Assembly (NCBI GenBank): GCA_030512295.1
Contig: JAULSR010000002.1
Span: 6,820,001-6,884,000 of the forward strand
Reading direction: 5' to 3'
DNA length: 64,000 bases
From: Bombardia bombarda
Lineage: Eukaryota > Ascomycota > Sordariomycetes > Sordariales > Lasiosphaeriaceae
The translations under genes were made by a program, and so were the position numbers. This document shows, piece by piece, positions 11,498-22,241 of the stretch. Each line of letters opens with the position of its first letter. Positions within the stretch are counted from its first letter, which is position 1. The notes beneath the pieces are model-generated. The model searched no databases, was not told where the DNA came from, and saw only the letters and a list, made by a program, of their open reading frames with translations.

Positions 11498-13174
11498 ATG
11501 GACCTCAAAACCTTGAAGAATACGGTGTCGAACCTGACACTGTACGACATCAAGGCCGGTGTGCGCAAGGTTCAAAATGGTGAGAGCCTCCTGCTTCTTG
11601 CGTCTTCGCGTCTGCCCAGGTACTGATGGAAATATTGTATTATAGTCGTAATGAACTACACAGAGATGGAGACCAAGGTAGCTAGCTGCTCCTCGAGCCA
11701 ACAACCAATGCCAAAACCGTTCCACGAAGCTGATAACCGGCCCAGGTGCGGGAGGCAACAAACAATGACCAGTGGCCAGTATCAAACTCGCTGAAGCGGG
11801 AGATTGCCAGTGGTACCTTCAATTAGTATGTTTGGCTGTGTGTACCTATGTTGGGCTATGGATAGTGTCTAATCGTTTGCGGCCAGCCAAACAATGAACG
11901 AGATCATGCCCTTCATCTACCGCCGCTTCACAGAAAAGTCAGCCGAAGAATGGGCGCAAATCTGGAAGGGCTTGGCATTACTAGAGTTTCTGATAGTGCA
12001 CGGCTCCGAGCGTGTTATTGACAATGCCGTGGGCCATCTGCCCCTGATCAAGATGTTGCGCCAATTCCAATACATCGGACCCAAAGGGGAAGACTGGGGA
12101 AAAAACGTCCGCACAGCTGCCATGAGAGTGGTCGAGCTTCTCACCAACATCGACCTGCTCCGATCCGAAAGAAAGAAGGCAAAAGACACCAACATAGATA
12201 CCACAGGCATAGAAGGTGGTGCAAGCAAGAGCACGATCATACACGATGGCAGTGGTAGCAGTGGCAGGGTCCACCGTCACTCTAGTGGTGGCCTGGGCGG
12301 CCATGGCGACGACGCCGCAAGTAGACCACGTGGCGACGGAGGCATCTTGGGTATGCAAGAGGTCACGGATTATAACGAGTTTCATGATGGAGCCTCGTCC
12401 TCCAGCCCGGCACCGGTCACGGCCAAAAGAGCTGGTGTGAAGAAGACAATTGCACCAGCCAAGAAGAAGGAGCCTGAGCGTGACTTGTTCGATTTTGACA
12501 CCCCCGATGTACCATCCTTCCCGACCGCTCCTTCTGCAGCACCTTTCAAGCTGAATTCTCTCGCTGCCGATAACGACGACGACGAGTTTGACGACTTTCA
12601 GTCCGCCTCCCCAGCCCCGGTGGCGCTCGCACCCAACCCGTTCCAATTCTCGACACAGTTGGCGGCCCCGAAGCCTGTCTCGGCGCAGCAGGCAAACCTG
12701 AGCGGAATGCTGGCAAATAACTCTTTCTCTCCGCCGCTCAGCTCTACAACCAGTCCAGCTGGTAATTTCCAACAATTTCCTAACCCCTTCCCCGTCCCGG
12801 CAATAGGTCAGGCCTCCAAGGCCGAGGCTTTCCAGGTCCTGCAGCCTAACTACTTATCGCCCGTTACGCTGCCCCAGCAGACAGGATCAGCAGTCTCGCC
12901 AGGGGGCTCGAAGTCAATCAGCTCTTTCGCAACCTCAAAGCCGGCGGCAGGCGATGACGCGTTTGGTGCAGTATGGACCATCGCCAGCGGTGGCATCAAA
13001 AAGACGACGCCGACTATCGCTGGTCGGGCTATGGGCGAGCTGGCCAAGGAGAAGACTAGCGTGGGCATCTGGGGACCTCCTGCATCTTCCTCAACGATCA
13101 AACCCATGGGAGGTAGCAAGCCGCTGGGCGGGCCGTCTAGCGGGAGCAATGGGCTGGATGATTTGCTTGGTTGA
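11498..13174 (+). CDS. ENT3: ENTH-domain clathrin adaptor, Ent3-like epsin
   Basis: Four exons: 11498-11579, 11646-11677, 11746-11825 and 11887-13174; 493 aa. Residues 1-150 form an ENTH domain (LTLYDIKAGVRKVQN, then NYTEMETKVREATNND, then FIYRRFTEKSAEEW, WKGLALLEFLIVHGSERV). It tracks yeast Ent3 much more closely than the endocytic Ent1/2. Ent3 binds phosphoinositides and helps sort cargo between trans-Golgi and endosomes with GGA proteins and AP-1. Support for that role is the acidic-Phe motif DDDEFDDFQ near residue 235, of the kind bound by gamma-ear domains, together with an NPF tripeptide and a C-terminal LDDLLG clathrin-box-like end. The tail between is low-complexity Ser/Pro/Ala. The very short second exon (32 nt) is supported by exact frame continuity. 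Confidence 0.9.
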
Positions 13175-14836
13175 GCTTTCGGGTGAGTTGGCGGGACGCA
13201 TTTTTGAGTGGGAGAGACAGATGTGGTGTAGGACGTACGAAAGAAGCACCATCAGCAACTAGGAGTAACTATTTTCCACAATTCCGGTTTTCCTTTGGGC
13301 ATTGGTTATAACGACGAGCTTTGCGACAACTTTGGGACCGAGATATACAAAACCGAAGCAAAAGGTGTGTTGACTGTTCATGAAGGCCTCGCCGCCTCTT
13401 CAATAGCCCGACCTGAAACACCAACGACACCTCGGGCGAGTGATCGTTGAGCCATAAATGGGTGGGTCCATTCCACTGCTCCGGGAAACTGTTGTTCGTA
13501 GTAGTATTTACTCTCAATTAATTAAGGCTTTTAGTTCAGTCACTTAGTTCAAAAACCCGGTCTTGGGTCAGTGACCGACTCCCGTCTCTAACCCCACCAT
13601 CAAAGCTGCTGCGCTATTCAGCAGGTTGCATCCCGTTGGTACCTACTAATTATTAACATTCGCGTGTAAGGGAGGGCAGGTTCCGAGTTTCGTTTCGTCA
13701 TGTTTACTATTAATCTACCCTCCTTTTTTGTTCCTTCACTCCTTGCCTAAGCGGGGGCGTCTCGAAAACGACCTCAGCCAGTACCTTAGGATCGAATCTA
13801 GGATGAATGAGAGATCAGCGCCCAATGGATACTCACAGCTACAATATTTGCCTGTCCGCCTGCTACACATATCAGATCGAACTCTCGGTGACACACTTCT
13901 TTGGTAATGATGACAACGACACACACCCGCCTTCGCCCGCTCAATCCCCATCCCCCCTCCCCCTCTCGGCCTGCCAAAATCCGTGCCTAAACCTAACTTC
14001 CATCCGCCTTTGGAAAGAATCAGCCTCTTACTTTTCGTAACTGCAATGCATTCTCTAGGCCGGCTAGCCACCTGGGCGGCCACTTGATCCAGTCTGTTGG
14101 TAAGCGATCTGTCTGTATGGAGAGCAGTTCGAGGACCACTTTAAAAGCAAATGGCCAGCCGAACGGCCGGCTCGAGAAAGCAGCCGTAACAACAACAACC
14201 ACCCAATCATGTCAGCCAGCCAGGCTGATCCATCTATGACTGCAAGCAATGAGTCTATGTCGCTACGTGCTAGCACACGCCCACAACCTCTATAGCTGTC
14301 TACTTTTTTTTTTAGCTGCCCTGCCACCGATAGGCCGTGATCGCCTATGATCAACAACCTCGACCTCTCTGAAGCATGTCTCACATATGACTTCTCCCCC
14401 CCAGCCGTTCTGCACATATAGCAAGTTGGCAAGCAGAGAAAGACTTAAACTTATCATTACCAACTCATGTCTTCCTTTGTCATCATGGCATTACCAATAG
14501 TATACAAGATCCCTTTCCCTCGCACAATTACACGACTTCATTTTGTATTTGTACCATTATTGCCCAAGCTGTCGACATCACACCCGCCGGTAGGGTCACC
14601 ATCACCTATCTCCTCTGCACTTTTCTACACTGTTCCCCGTCTGCAGGAAATCTGCGACGAGGGGACAAGAAGCCAGTCGGTAGCACAATAGTTATCACCT
14701 TACCCTGATTTCTCTCCCCCGCCAGCCGAGAAGTTGAAACAGAAACGGCTAGCTGTCCTCCTCCGCCGCGACTGTCAACAAATCTCTCACCGCTGCCGTT
14801 GCCGCCGCCACCACCACCACCGCCGCTTCGTAAACC
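13175..14836. other. Intergenic, 1.66 kb
   Basis: No supported gene. The right part (about 14460-14836) is pyrimidine-rich, with CACCAC and CCGCCG runs just before the next ATG, as expected for a fungal 5' leader. Confidence 0.5.
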
Positions 14837-16880
14837 ATGTTGCTCAAGCCCCAGGGCTTCTACGGCTATGTCTTTCTTTTTGCACGCACAATAGAGATTG
14901 TACTGCTCGCCACAATCACCGGGCTGGTCGGCCACTTTATCGCAATGATCCAGGACGACAAGCAGACTCCGGCAGTAAGCCTGATAGTCGCACTCGTTTT
15001 TGTAGGCCATCCCCTTCTTGGTACTACCACCGACACTGCCAACACTGAAGCTGGCCAGGCATCGGTAGAACTGACAGTTATCCCATCAGACCGCCGGCGC
15101 CACCTTATGGACCGCCCTGTCCTGGAATGGCTACAGCAAGCGCTGCCTCTCGAACAGAGCGACCTGGGCCGTCGACTTGATCTTGTTGCTCCCCTCCATT
15201 GCCATCACCACCTTCCTCGGCATGGCACTGCCGACAACATCGTGCGATGATCTCGCCATCCCCCAACACAACAACAGCTTATCGATCCAGCTGCAACCGG
15301 CCGTATTCGGTCAGATCAATTTCGCCGGCTCGGGTCAGACCGCCTGCGATGAGCTCTTCATCGTCTGGGAGCTGTTTGTCGCTGTCTGCTCCTTCTTTGC
15401 CATCAGCGCCGCCTCGGCGGCTTTCTGGAAGCTGGACAACAAAGATAGAGTTCTCAAAAATGCAGTTCGGCGTGTTAGACAGTCTTTGTATGTTCTCCAC
15501 CGCAGAGAGCAAGAGCCAAGTCGTTTTGTTAGTCCCAACAGCCAGCCCCGCCAGCAGAGGGAACGGATGGACGATTACCGGCCGCCGCAGCCACTGCCGC
15601 GGTCCAAGAATTCGTGGGGCGTCGCTGCCAGCAATGACACAAAGCAAGGCCTATATCAAGGGGCGACGGGTACAGTGAAAGCAAATAGGGTCGATGGTCG
15701 GTTTGTTCAGAGCCTGGACTTGATAGAAGGTGGTAATGGAGCGACGCAACCCAGGCTGCGGATACCTAACAAGCCCAGCGACGCCAAGCTACCATCGGGA
15801 GCAAGGAAACTAGATAAGACGGGTACAGCTCCTAATCGTCTGGAGGGTGAGGGCACAGGTCATTGGCGCCAACCACTCCAAAGCGAAGAAGAATTCCCGA
15901 ACGACCTCCGCAGCTAGGGACGCGGGGCGCCGGGTCGTAGAGGAGTGGACAATAACAATGACGGTGCCAGAACTGGCAGGCAGATTGAAATGATGTCGCC
16001 CGCGCACTTACAGCGGCCTCCCGGCGAAGTTGGCGACCCAGTGTCGCCTCTGCAGACACCTGCGAGTCACACGAGTTCCGTGAGCAGCTTGCTGTCCTTC
16101 ACGAGCCGCGTGTCGCAGGATACTCATAGACAACCCGGAATCAGCCGCCTAAGCAGCAACGGAGTTGGCATGATCCCCATCGCCCTGTCCCTGTCACTGT
16201 CTCTTTCCAGACCTCCCGGCACGGCGCCCACCTCAGAGAAGACGCGGACTAATATGAGCCGAAGCCCCTTAGGTGCTCAGGAGAATCGTGATGATATCAT
16301 TTCCGAGGATTACATCCTCCCGAGCACGACATACAAAACGGCAGCGACAACAACAACAACACCCTTGACCCAGGCCTCGCAACCTGATTACGAGGGATAC
16401 AGCTCGTCGGTATATGATTCGGAGTCTGATAAAGCAGCAACTCCGCCGAGGGAAATGTCGCCTGCACGGCCAGGCCGTTCCGAGGATGAGAACCCATACC
16501 ACCCGCCCCAAACACGCCCCTCATTTGGAGGCAGGCAAGACCCCAGGGATGTGATACCCGGGTACCCAGTGGAGGACGTACCAGTCACGCCTACCCAACT
16601 TGGGCCTGCATGGCCGACGCAAGAGCACCAGTACCCGGCAAAGAAGGACAATAGCTTCTTGCGGATGCTTCGACAGTCGCTGATGCCTGCACTTCTCTCC
16701 AACGGAGGGCGGACTAAAAGTAGGCTGACAAGCTTCCTGCCCTCATCCGATGGGGGCTGGTGGGAAATGCTTGACAACATCATGCAAAAGACACCAGCAC
16801 AGAGTGGCAGCACAGGAAGATCGCGGGCTCTACTGCAGACACACAGCAAGGGTGAATTTGATCCTGCGAATGTGGTGTAG
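14837..16880 (+). CDS. Four-helix membrane protein with long disordered tail (MARVEL-like); in-frame TAG unresolved
   Basis: Exon 1 is 14837-15001. The intron 15002-15089 is supported by frame and by the continuous segment TLWTALSWNGYSKRC after it. Exon 2 begins at 15090. Four hydrophobic segments are visible: FARTIEIVLLATITGLVGHF, SLIVALVF..ATLWTAL, DLILLLPSIAITTFLGMAL and WELFVAVCSFFAISAASAAF. This matches fungal MARVEL-type membrane proteins, which are poorly characterised. The frame then runs as a polar, Pro/Ser/Arg-rich tail to a TAG at 15915-15917. The same frame stays open beyond it to 16880 with similar composition. Either the protein ends at the TAG, or the TAG lies in an intron (a candidate GTGAGG donor at 15847 and acceptor ending at 16041 keep frame), or it is a base error. 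Family certainty is moderate and the C-terminal structure uncertain. Confidence 0.6.
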
Positions 16881-17222
16881 CGTCCTGGCGACCAGGAGCT
16901 CGAGTGCGGATGTGGCAGTAAATTGAAGCCTTTTGGGATATGACGGACTGACTTTGTCTGGTTGTAATCCCGAGCGACGCGGTTGGTGTAATCAGTGCTA
17001 GTTTCTAGTTGTAGGATAGGACAGAAACTTCAGTAAGCTGAAAGAGAGAGAGAGTGAGTTTGTGGACGTTCACTAAGGATGGAAGGTAGAGGCGGGATGA
17101 CAAGCGCCTGTAAATGTTTCCTCATAATAATCTCACTTGCGTTGGGGTGTTTGAACATAGCCGTACCAGTCAACGTACCTGTGTTTCTAAAAGAGATTCG
17201 GAGTCTCTTATTGATCTTGTTT
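16881..17222. other. Convergent 3' intergenic
   Basis: Spacer between the membrane-protein gene and the zinc-cluster gene, which converge. A short GA dinucleotide run lies at about 17043-17056. Nothing else was seen. Confidence 0.5.
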
Positions 17223-19190
17223 TCATACGAGAAACGAATCGTGACCTAGGCTCCGAAAGCACGCTGACACGTCCCATTGGTCGGCGTTTTCCTCGATTTG
17301 CGCACGATTGGCCCAGACCTTCTCCATGACGGCGAGCGATTCCATGATGGTGCCAAAAGCCTGCAGCGACCCCATGGTGGTAACCAAGTTTCGGAATGAA
17401 TCCTCCTGCTCCGGCGCCGCCAAGCAGCCCGTGATAGTAAATGGCCACACGGCTGTCCGCAGGCAGGACGGTGCCGGGAGATTCTCGAGGATCGAGACGG
17501 TCATGGCAACCGAAGTGCGTATCTCGAGGTTGGCGGGCTGCCAGCCAGACACAACCACGTTGAGGTATGTAAGTGCGGCTTGGCCCCAGAGGGCGGTAGA
17601 TCCGTTGATCGCCTCGGTCATCATGCTGGGGAGCAGGGTGGACCAGTGGGTATACTGGATGAGGGGGTTAAGCGGGTTTCGGCTTGGAGGGCAGGGCGGC
17701 TTAACAGTCAGGGGATCGATCGTCAACATGCTCCTACGCAGCTTTTGTTCTATGGTGGCAGCACGCTCAACCAGCTGTGTCATGGATAGTGCGCCAGTCC
17801 TCTTCATCTCCTTCTTCCAGGCGTCGAGGGCTGCAATCTCACCAATCGAGATCACAACCCAGTTCCGGAGCCCGATGAACTCTTGCAGATCAATATGTGG
17901 GAGGGTATACCCGTCGGCATCCTCTGACGCCCCGGAACCCTCGCTCTCAGTGGGTACCCCAAGGAGATGCTGATGCAGTCTCTGCAGTCGAGGTGGCTGC
18001 TGCAGGGTAGTGCTGGCCAGGGTGTCGAAGAAGAGCAGATAGGCGGTAAAGAAACGAAGCGATGCCTGATCAGAGCTCCAGATGCAGTTATGGGCCGGAA
18101 GGACAGAGGGCTTGGAGCCCAGCTGCTCAAGGACCTTTGTAAAGCAGGGCTCGTTTTGGTCAGTCATGCCGTGCTGGGCAAATATCTCGGCGTAGAGCGT
18201 GGTGGCACCGTCCAGGTGCATCAGCCAGCTTCCAGTATTTGCAATGCCAACCTCAAAAGTCAGGAGCTGAACGATGCTTGCCAAGACGCGACCCGTCTCG
18301 GTGAGATAGCCTTTCACGCCGCGAGCAACTATATCCTGCATTTCACGTTGCAGCTCCTGCAGGGCTAAATTCTGCTGCCGTTGCATGTGCTCAAAGTTGT
18401 GAACTCTGCAGAGCTGACCTGCTTCTAGCGTGTTGCTGAAGACGACGTTGAAGAAGTACGAGGCCACGCTCATTGACGTGTGCAGCAAAGCCTTGTTCCG
18501 GGCCAGCACGGCAAGCAGCCATCCCCGGCCAGCGTGTAGCAGCGGTGGTCGGTAGAAGGGGAAGAGGAAGGGAAAGACAAAATCCAGATACAGCATGACT
18601 AGGTTCACGTCGTGTTCGGTAAGCTCAGACCATATCACGCCGGGCCCGATCAGTGGCGGGTTACCGATATTCGTACGGGTTTCGTCGGAGGAGGCTGGTG
18701 TTAGGCCGACACCGAAAAGGGTTGTCGATGATGATGGAGTAGTATGGCGGTCACCAGAGTCTGGTAGAGAGCTTTCGCGCCCGGCAGGAGAAGAAGATGA
18801 AGTTGACGTCGACGTCGACGTCGACGGCGCAGGAAGGGGGCCAGATGCAACATTACCGGCAGCTGTGTCTTCAGGGAGGGTTGGGGATACGTCCAGACCC
18901 TCCATATCTGCCTCAACGCCTTGGAGATAGCGGCGCTCCCGCCGGGTACCCGCCCTACGCTTGATCTCCCGCTTGAGCCACTCGGCCTTGTCCTTTTGCT
19001 TCTGGGCGCCATCCATCCACGGGGGCTTCTCCTTGCCATAGAGACAGTCAATCTCGAGGGCGGCACAGCCGCCGCACAGCGGATGCAGCTCGTCGCATTT
19101 CTTGCGGCGGAGTCGGCAGGTCCAGCAGCCCCCCGAGCTGCGCGTCCTGGTCGTCATGGATGGGCGCTGGAGGAAGCGCGCGGTTAGCAA
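17223..19190 (-). CDS. Zn(II)2Cys6 fungal transcription factor
   Basis: A single exon of 655 codons. The binuclear zinc cluster is at residues 22-49 with spacing C-x2-C-x6-C-x6-C-x2-C-x6-C, basic between the first two pairs (RLRRKK). A linker with a basic, helix-prone segment (about residues 65-90) and a Ser/Thr-rich stretch follows, then a long helical middle-homology region of the fungal transcription-factor-2 type (TEHDVNLVMLYLDFVFPFLFPFY onward). The Ser-Thr run near residue 125 comes from a (GACGTC)n repeat at 18805-18825. The start could also be Met12 (19157), which is closer to the zinc cluster. Targets are unknown. A copper-transporter gene lies 0.7 kb upstream on the same strand, but the sequence gives no proof that this factor regulates it. 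Confidence 0.9.
   Translation of the reverse strand: MLTARFLQRPSMTTRTRSSGGCWTCRLRRKKCDELHPLCGGCAALEIDCLYGKEKPPWMDGAQKQKDKAEWLKREIKRRAGTRRERRYLQGVEADMEGLDVSPTLPEDTAAGNVASGPLPAPSTSTSTSTSSSSPAGRESSLPDSGDRHTTPSSSTTLFGVGLTPASSDETRTNIGNPPLIGPGVIWSELTEHDVNLVMLYLDFVFPFLFPFYRPPLLHAGRGWLLAVLARNKALLHTSMSVASYFFNVVFSNTLEAGQLCRVHNFEHMQRQQNLALQELQREMQDIVARGVKGYLTETGRVLASIVQLLTFEVGIANTGSWLMHLDGATTLYAEIFAQHGMTDQNEPCFTKVLEQLGSKPSVLPAHNCIWSSDQASLRFFTAYLLFFDTLASTTLQQPPRLQRLHQHLLGVPTESEGSGASEDADGYTLPHIDLQEFIGLRNWVVISIGEIAALDAWKKEMKRTGALSMTQLVERAATIEQKLRRSMLTIDPLTVKPPCPPSRNPLNPLIQYTHWSTLLPSMMTEAINGSTALWGQAALTYLNVVVSGWQPANLEIRTSVAMTVSILENLPAPSCLRTAVWPFTITGCLAAPEQEDSFRNLVTTMGSLQAFGTIMESLAVMEKVWANRAQIEENADQWDVSACFRSLGHDSFLV
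18805..18825. repeat. (GACGTC)3.5 palindromic hexamer repeat in the zinc-cluster gene
   Basis: Three and a half perfect copies of a self-complementary hexamer, read on the coding strand as alternating Ser-Thr codons (TCG ACG). It lies in the disordered linker. Confidence 0.85.
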
Positions 19191-19881
19191 GTGCTGGAAG
19201 ACGAGATGGTGACGAGATGCCGCGCGGGACGCGGTCAGACATCAGGTGGAGCTTGGTACTGACATCAGATTGGTAATAAGTAAAAACGCCCAGGCCGGTC
19301 GAGGAAACAAGCCGAACTAAGCTCGCCAAAGAGGATGCAATCAACAGTTGGATATCGAACAAGAGTCAATGGTAAAAATCACCGGCGTGCTCCCTACTCG
19401 CCTCATGAAGATGCGTAATACGTATTCGTACAATGGTGAAAGACAGCAGCGCTGAGAAACTCATCCCACTTCACCAACAGAGTTGTTGGTGAGAGCCTGA
19501 GAGGTGGGTCATGGCTGCAAGCTTGCCATTGGTGAAGACAGGAATGACAGGATGACAGCGGGCTGGTCCGCCCCAGCTTCCAGGGCCTTTCAGCGACCCC
19601 ACCAAAGGTCACAAATAAGGTACATACCTACCTTAGGTAGGTAGGTACCTAGGTAGTCTAGGGGGAGGCAGCGACTCCATCGCCCGATTAACATTACTGA
19701 ATATCAGCTACTCCAAGCCTCCCTCTGTACTGTAGGTACAGTTCCAGGTTGTTTTTTTGATGTCAACACACCATGTATCTTTGGCACTTCCATTTTGCCC
19801 CAGCGCCCAGAGCAAACAGTTTCCATCCCCACCAGACCACACTCTCATTGTCTACAAAACATCTCCCAAGTATGGGACAAC
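19191..19881. other. Intergenic with a TAGGTACC cluster
   Basis: No gene supported. Positions 19617-19661 hold the densest cluster in the window of the dispersed CCTAGGTAGGTACC-type words. The cluster lies between the copper-transporter 3' end and the zinc-cluster gene's promoter. Confidence 0.55.
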
Positions 19882-20699
19882 TTATTGACTTCCAGCAGAC
19901 GCATGCGCCGGCCCTCCACATGCGCAGTTTGCACACCTACACTGCCCAGGGGGACACGAGCAGACTCCACACGAACAACCGATATTCCGGCTTTGCGCAA
20001 GTGGACTTGGCGCAACAGCAGCACGGAGATACTCCCACCGAAACACGTAGAAGCCAAAGTACGAGCCGAGTACGATGCACAAGATGATGTAGCCGTTGTA
20101 GTGCACAGCCAGCCTGTCTCGACAACCAGTCATTAGCCCAATTCTTTTTCTCCATGTCTACTTGCTTGCCCGATTCTGTCCTTCTTCGACAACAGGGGCC
20201 AAGAACAAACGAACGCACGCACAGGATGAGGATATACGCATTCGCAACCTGCAGCATGAACAGGAACGCGCGCCCCGCCTGCTCCCAGCAGCCAGGTCTG
20301 TACTGCGGCGCCCCCTCAGAGCCTCTGCTGAGAAGGTACCGGTCGTAGTCCTTGCTTATGCGACGGAGGAACTCGAGAAGGAGCGTAAGGGCAACGACGC
20401 CGAGGCACGATAGGGCGAAAATGCCATGCGACGTGATGTACCATGAACTGGTGAGGAGACATGTGTCGATTGTTCGCCAGTTCCAGAATTCCTGAAGCAA
20501 AGAAAAAACAAAAAAAAAAAAAAAAAGTCAGCTCGCCGCGTGTTGTCAATTGTTATGGGATGGGATGTACCTCGTTCTGGCACAATCCCGACCACCGTCT
20601 CCCCAGCGGGTGTATGGTTCTGTCTACTGCCCGAGCTGCCGCGCTGGGAATGGTCCATATCTCCGCGTCCATTGCGTTTCGGGGCATGGCAAAAAGCAT
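19882..20699 (-). CDS. Ctr-family copper transporter with cysteine-rich tail
   Basis: Three exons: 20699-20571, 20491-20223 and 20113-19882; 209 aa. Three transmembrane segments in the Ctr order: SWYITSHGIFALSCLGVVAL, then FLFMLQVANAYILILLAVHYNGY, then ILCIVLGSYFGFYVF with the GxxxG packing motif. The EFWNWRTIDTC lead-in to helix 1 and the EFLRRISKDYDR exit are typical of fungal Ctr2/3/4 proteins. Two oddities appear. The MxxxM pair of helix 2 that lines the copper path in human CTR1 is replaced by Ile132 and Val136. Residues 179-198 carry eight cysteines as C-x-C-x2-C-x-C-x4-C-x-C-x2-C-x-C, a metallothionein-like arrangement. The start at 20699 is a best guess; Met5 and Met10 are in the same frame. 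Intron 1 has a long T tract before its acceptor. Confidence 0.87.
20510..20526. repeat. A17 homopolymer inside Ctr intron 1
   Basis: Seventeen consecutive A on the + strand. On the coding strand this is a T tract just upstream of the CAG acceptor, so it acts as polypyrimidine sequence. Its length is likely to be unstable between isolates and assemblies. Confidence 0.8.
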
Positions 20700-21193
20700 A
20701 ACTGATGTTGTTGAGACGGTGAAGTAGGATTGGCTCGGTCAGGACCAGGACCAGGAGGACGATGATGGTGATCGGAAAGTGGCTTAAGTGGAAAAGAATG
20801 TACGACCTGACGTACTTGTCCCAGGCCTTGGGAGGTTTTGCAATTCGACTCCCAAACCGTGATTGGAAGCAGCTTCAAAGCATGCAATAGCTGTTTAATT
20901 GACAGTCACGACGGGGAAGAGCCAGTCAGTTGGCAGGCTCTATGCCTCCTTCCCAAAAACGTGTTGACGACGAGCAATCGGCCAGCCAAAGTATTCAGTG
21001 GTCTCAGAACTGGGTAGCCATCCAAACCCCCCATCGCGTGTTCGTCAAATTGGGTTGTGCAATTGTAATCCTGGAGTATCAAAAAGAAAGGAGATTCTCA
21101 ATAGATTCGGTATCGTAGTAAAATCCAAAATAACCCAAGCAATAGAAACTCCGTCCCGTCACACATACGCCAAACAAACCGCATCCAGTTATC
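20700..21193. other. Intergenic
   Basis: Upstream region of the Ctr gene and 3' side of the hemerythrin-like gene. No supported gene was seen. Confidence 0.5.
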
Positions 21194-22241
21194 CTAGGCC
21201 TTTAGCTCAGGCTCCGTCTGGCCCTTCTTGAGCTCAGCAACCCGCAGCGCCCACAACTCCTTCGGCTGGCCCGCAGCGTCACAAGAAGTAAACTTCCACC
21301 ACCCCGAGTGCCACGCCCCGGCAAGGTTGATCAGGCCCCACTTGATCGGCGCGGGGATGGGCGGCCAGTTGGCCCACAGGCCGCCCTCGACGGTCCGGTC
21401 TAGGTTGAGCAGGAAGAAGGGCACTACGTCCGTCGTGCCTGCCTTGGTCACCGTGGCCTTGCCCCAGCTCTTGAACGTGGCCGACGCGGCCGCGTTCTCA
21501 GGCGTCCCCTCCTTGGGCGCGTTGGGGTGCTCGGCGAGCCTGGCGATCGTGCTGATCTCGCTGTGGAAGTGGCTCTCAAACGGCTCCTGGAAGGTGCCCA
21601 TGACGCGCAGCAGCTCGTCGCCTGAGTATTCGGCGGGCGTCTTGAGTCCGTTTAGGTACTTTGCAAAGTCGGCGAGGCCGGCGAGGAACGCTTCTGCAGA
21701 CAGGGGGAGATGATGTTAGTATGCCGGATGGGGGTGCGTGGTCATGGTGGGAAACAAGCAGGACTCACCATGCTCCTTATGTGTCTCTGCAAACACCGTC
21801 TTGTCCTGCAACAGATCCTCCACCTTTGTGAACAGGGTTTCCTCCTCGTCGTCGTGGTGCGACTTGACAAACTTGTACCAGGTGAGGCAGTAACCGACAA
21901 AGTCGGCCTTGTCTTGGTCGGTGATGTGCGGAGCCTGCTGGTAGATGGAGTTGTAGCCGCGGAGGATCGAGTTGTGCAGCAGGGCCATGTGCGTTGCGCC
22001 CGATGTGAAGATGTCGGTCTGCGAGCTTCGCATTAGCTCGTCTCTAAACCAGGGTCCCTAGCTTAGAGAGTGGAAATACCTTCTTGGTCAGGAACTGCGG
22101 GGTGGTGATAAGCTTCATGGGGCCATCAGCCCAGGGAAGGGAAGGCGGCAAGGAAGTCATGGTGAAGGGCGCGCGACTCAAGAGGAAGCCGATGATCATC
22201 AGCGGGATCGAGAGTATGGCTGTTTTGCTAAAGCCTGCCAT
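21194..22241 (-). CDS. Hemerythrin-like (HHE) domain protein with N-terminal hydrophobic segment
   Basis: Three exons: 22241-22080, 22018-21769 and 21693-21194; 303 aa. All junctions are GT..AG and in frame. Residues 7-25 (TAILSIPLMIIGFLL) form a hydrophobic anchor or signal. The HHE region follows with metal-ligand style residues: THMALLHNSILRGYN, then WYKFVKSHHDDEEETLF, then ETHKEHGE, then ESHFHSEI. These H..HxxxE patterns match cation-binding hemerythrin-like proteins common in filamentous ascomycetes. The C-terminal part (about residues 210-303) is the usual fungal extension. A di-iron role in oxygen, nitric-oxide or redox handling is the general expectation for the family, but the specific role is not known. 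Confidence 0.8.

Noticed and set aside
11981..12775. 264-codon open frame on the minus strand
   Set aside because: It is antisense to the ENTH gene's low-complexity tail and has no recognisable domain.
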